Source of the DNA: an uncultured Methylococcaceae bacterium
Lineage (GTDB): Bacteria; Pseudomonadota; Gammaproteobacteria; Methylococcales; Methylomonadaceae
DNA: 6,963 nucleotides
Direction: 5' to 3'
Assembly: GCA_913009515.1 (NCBI GenBank)
Contig: CAJVYO010000091.1
Coordinates: 1-6,963, forward strand
Part shown: positions 6,339 through 6,963 of the stretch, in pieces
Layout of the letters: each line of letters opens with the position of its first letter
Position numbering within the stretch: the stretch's first letter is position 1
Notes under the pieces: model-generated
The model's input: the letters and a program-made list of their open reading frames with translations, nothing else
Told to the model about the DNA's origin: nothing
Databases searched by the model: none
Translations under genes and position numbers: made by a program

Positions 6339-6383
6339 AAAACGTAGATTAATCGATGAACGGGTGGCAAATAAAAGTTTTAT
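6339..6383 (-). other. mreC: Probable true 5' end of mreC, starting at ATA
   Basis: Fifteen further in-frame codons precede the TTG at 6338 and read as (Met)KLLFATRSSINLRF, a basic cytoplasmic lead of the kind that precedes the anchor in other MreC proteins and that restores a full-length membrane helix (LRFLMAVLLSILVLSID). The only non-standard initiators in this stretch are ATA at 6383-6381 and ATT at 6353-6351; an in-frame TAG at 6395-6393 closes the frame. AGG at 6394-6392 lies eight bases before the ATA, a normal Shine-Dalgarno spacing. I infer initiation at ATA, or that an ATG has mutated or been misread. Use of the downstream TTG is the alternative. Confidence 0.6.
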
Positions 6384-6429
6384 GGTTTTAGCCTACATAC
6401 TATAAAATTTAAAATGAGGATTACTTATA
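6384..6429 (-). promoter_or_regulatory. Spacer between mreB and mreC
   Basis: This 46-base AT-rich gap runs from the mreB stop to the proposed mreC ATA (91 bases to the TTG). It carries the AGG Shine-Dalgarno candidate (6394-6392) and, on the coding strand just before it, TATAGT, which resembles a -10 element but has no good -35. No GC-rich stem with a T run is present, so mreB transcription should run on into mreC. An extra internal promoter is possible but unproven. Confidence 0.35.
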
Positions 6430-6963
6430 CTATTCCAATGAAAAAGCAGATAAACCTTTTTTATCTAATGATTCCAATACCATACCCCCGCCACGAGCAA
6501 CACAGGTTAATGGATCATCGGCAATATAAACCGGCAAACCGGTTTCTTCAGCAATTAAACGGTCAATATCCTTTAATAACGCTCCACCGCCGGTTAAAAC
6601 AATACCGCGATTTGCTACATCAGCCCCTAATTCAGGGGGGGTTTGTTCCAAGGCTACTTTTACCGCACCCACAATACCTGATAAAGGTTCTTGTAAGGCC
6701 TCTAAAATCTCATTGCTATTCAAGGTAAATCCGCGCGGTACGCCTTCTGCTAAATTACGCCCTTTCACCTCAATTTCCATAATTTCGCTACCCGGATACG
6801 CGGTACCAATTTCATGTTTAATTTTTTCAGCCGTTGCTTCACCAATTAAAGTACCGTAATTACGACGCACATAATTAATAATCGCTTCATCAAAACGGTC
6901 GCCGCCAATTCTCACCGATGCAGAATACACAATGCCACTCAATGAAATAATAGCCACTTCCGA
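6430..6963 (-). CDS. mreB: Rod shape-determining protein MreB (actin homologue), C-terminal half
   Basis: The window ends inside this gene: the last 177 codons and the TAG stop (6432-6430) are present, about half of a roughly 347-residue protein, and the start lies beyond base 6963. MreB forms membrane-bound ATP-dependent filaments that orient lateral wall synthesis. The fragment reads colinearly with E. coli MreB from the EVA-ISL strand onward: phosphate-2 region IGGDRFDEAI (19-28), NYGTLIGEATAEKIKHEIG (35-53), RGFTLNSNEILEAL (77-90), adenosine-binding LTGGGALL (123-130) and DPLTCVARGGG (150-160). Subdomains IIA/IIB and the C-terminus are intact, with no frameshift. It is the first visible gene of the mreB-mreC-mreD-mrdA-rodA operon, whose promoter should be upstream of mreB and outside the window. 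Confidence 0.99.
   Translation of the reverse strand, partial: SEVAIISLSGIVYSASVRIGGDRFDEAIINYVRRNYGTLIGEATAEKIKHEIGTAYPGSEIMEIEVKGRNLAEGVPRGFTLNSNEILEALQEPLSGIVGAVKVALEQTPPELGADVANRGIVLTGGGALLKDIDRLIAEETGLPVYIADDPLTCVARGGGMVLESLDKKGLSAFSLE

Noticed and set aside
6528..6545. Inverted repeat AAACCGG-N4-CCGGTTT
   Set aside because: It is inside the mreB coding sequence (TGLPV region), well conserved at protein level; no T tract or regulatory position, so probably coincidental.
1..6963. Search for a new defence, mobile or accessory system
   Set aside because: Every long stretch is accounted for by well-known core genes (lspA, tupB, moaC, moaD, moaE, rodA, mrdA, mreD, mreC, mreB); no repeats, transposase, toxin-antitoxin pair or unexplained gene was found.

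Overview
The window reads as ordinary chromosome from an AT-rich gammaproteobacterium (about 40% G+C, estimated by eye). The evidence is the gammaproteobacterial character of MreB, PBP2, RodA, MoaC and MoaE, including the MreB core motifs and MoaC catalytic residues that fall at the E. coli numbers, plus the gene order mreB-mreC-mreD-mrdA-rodA. I cannot name a genus from sequence alone. No mobile element, CRISPR array, tRNA or rRNA is visible, and no stretch longer than about 75 bases lacks a gene.

Layout. (1) Bases 1-168, plus strand: the last 55 codons of lspA (lipoprotein signal peptidase). (2) Bases 143-1305, minus strand: a two-gene unit, moaC then tupB, i.e. a molybdenum cofactor (Moco) biosynthesis enzyme followed by a tungstate-type ABC permease whose ATPase and binding-protein partners are not adjacent. 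(3) Bases 1306-1379: a short AT-rich divergent control region with a perfect 9-bp inverted repeat. (4) Bases 1380-2068, plus strand: moaD-moaE, the two subunits of molybdopterin synthase. (5) Bases 2065-6963, minus strand: the rod-shape (elongasome) operon mreB (5' end cut off by the window), mreC, mreD, mrdA (PBP2), rodA.

How the genes work together. MoaC makes cyclic pyranopterin monophosphate together with MoaA (not in the window); MoaD and MoaE then add the dithiolene sulfurs to give molybdopterin; TupB probably belongs to an oxyanion importer that supplies the metal. In the second block, MreB filaments with MreC and MreD position the RodA glycosyltransferase/PBP2 transpeptidase pair that builds the lateral cell wall. 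The two blocks meet tail to tail and share a TTAA stop palindrome; I see no functional link between them.

The points most worth a second look are: a likely non-canonical ATA start for mreC, a four-ligand zinc-site pattern in PBP2 spaced as in the Acinetobacter enzyme but with Cys for the first Asp, the tupB gene stranded from its transporter partners and fused into a moaC transcription unit, and the inverted repeat between the divergent Moco units. I found no convincing evidence of a new biological system here.
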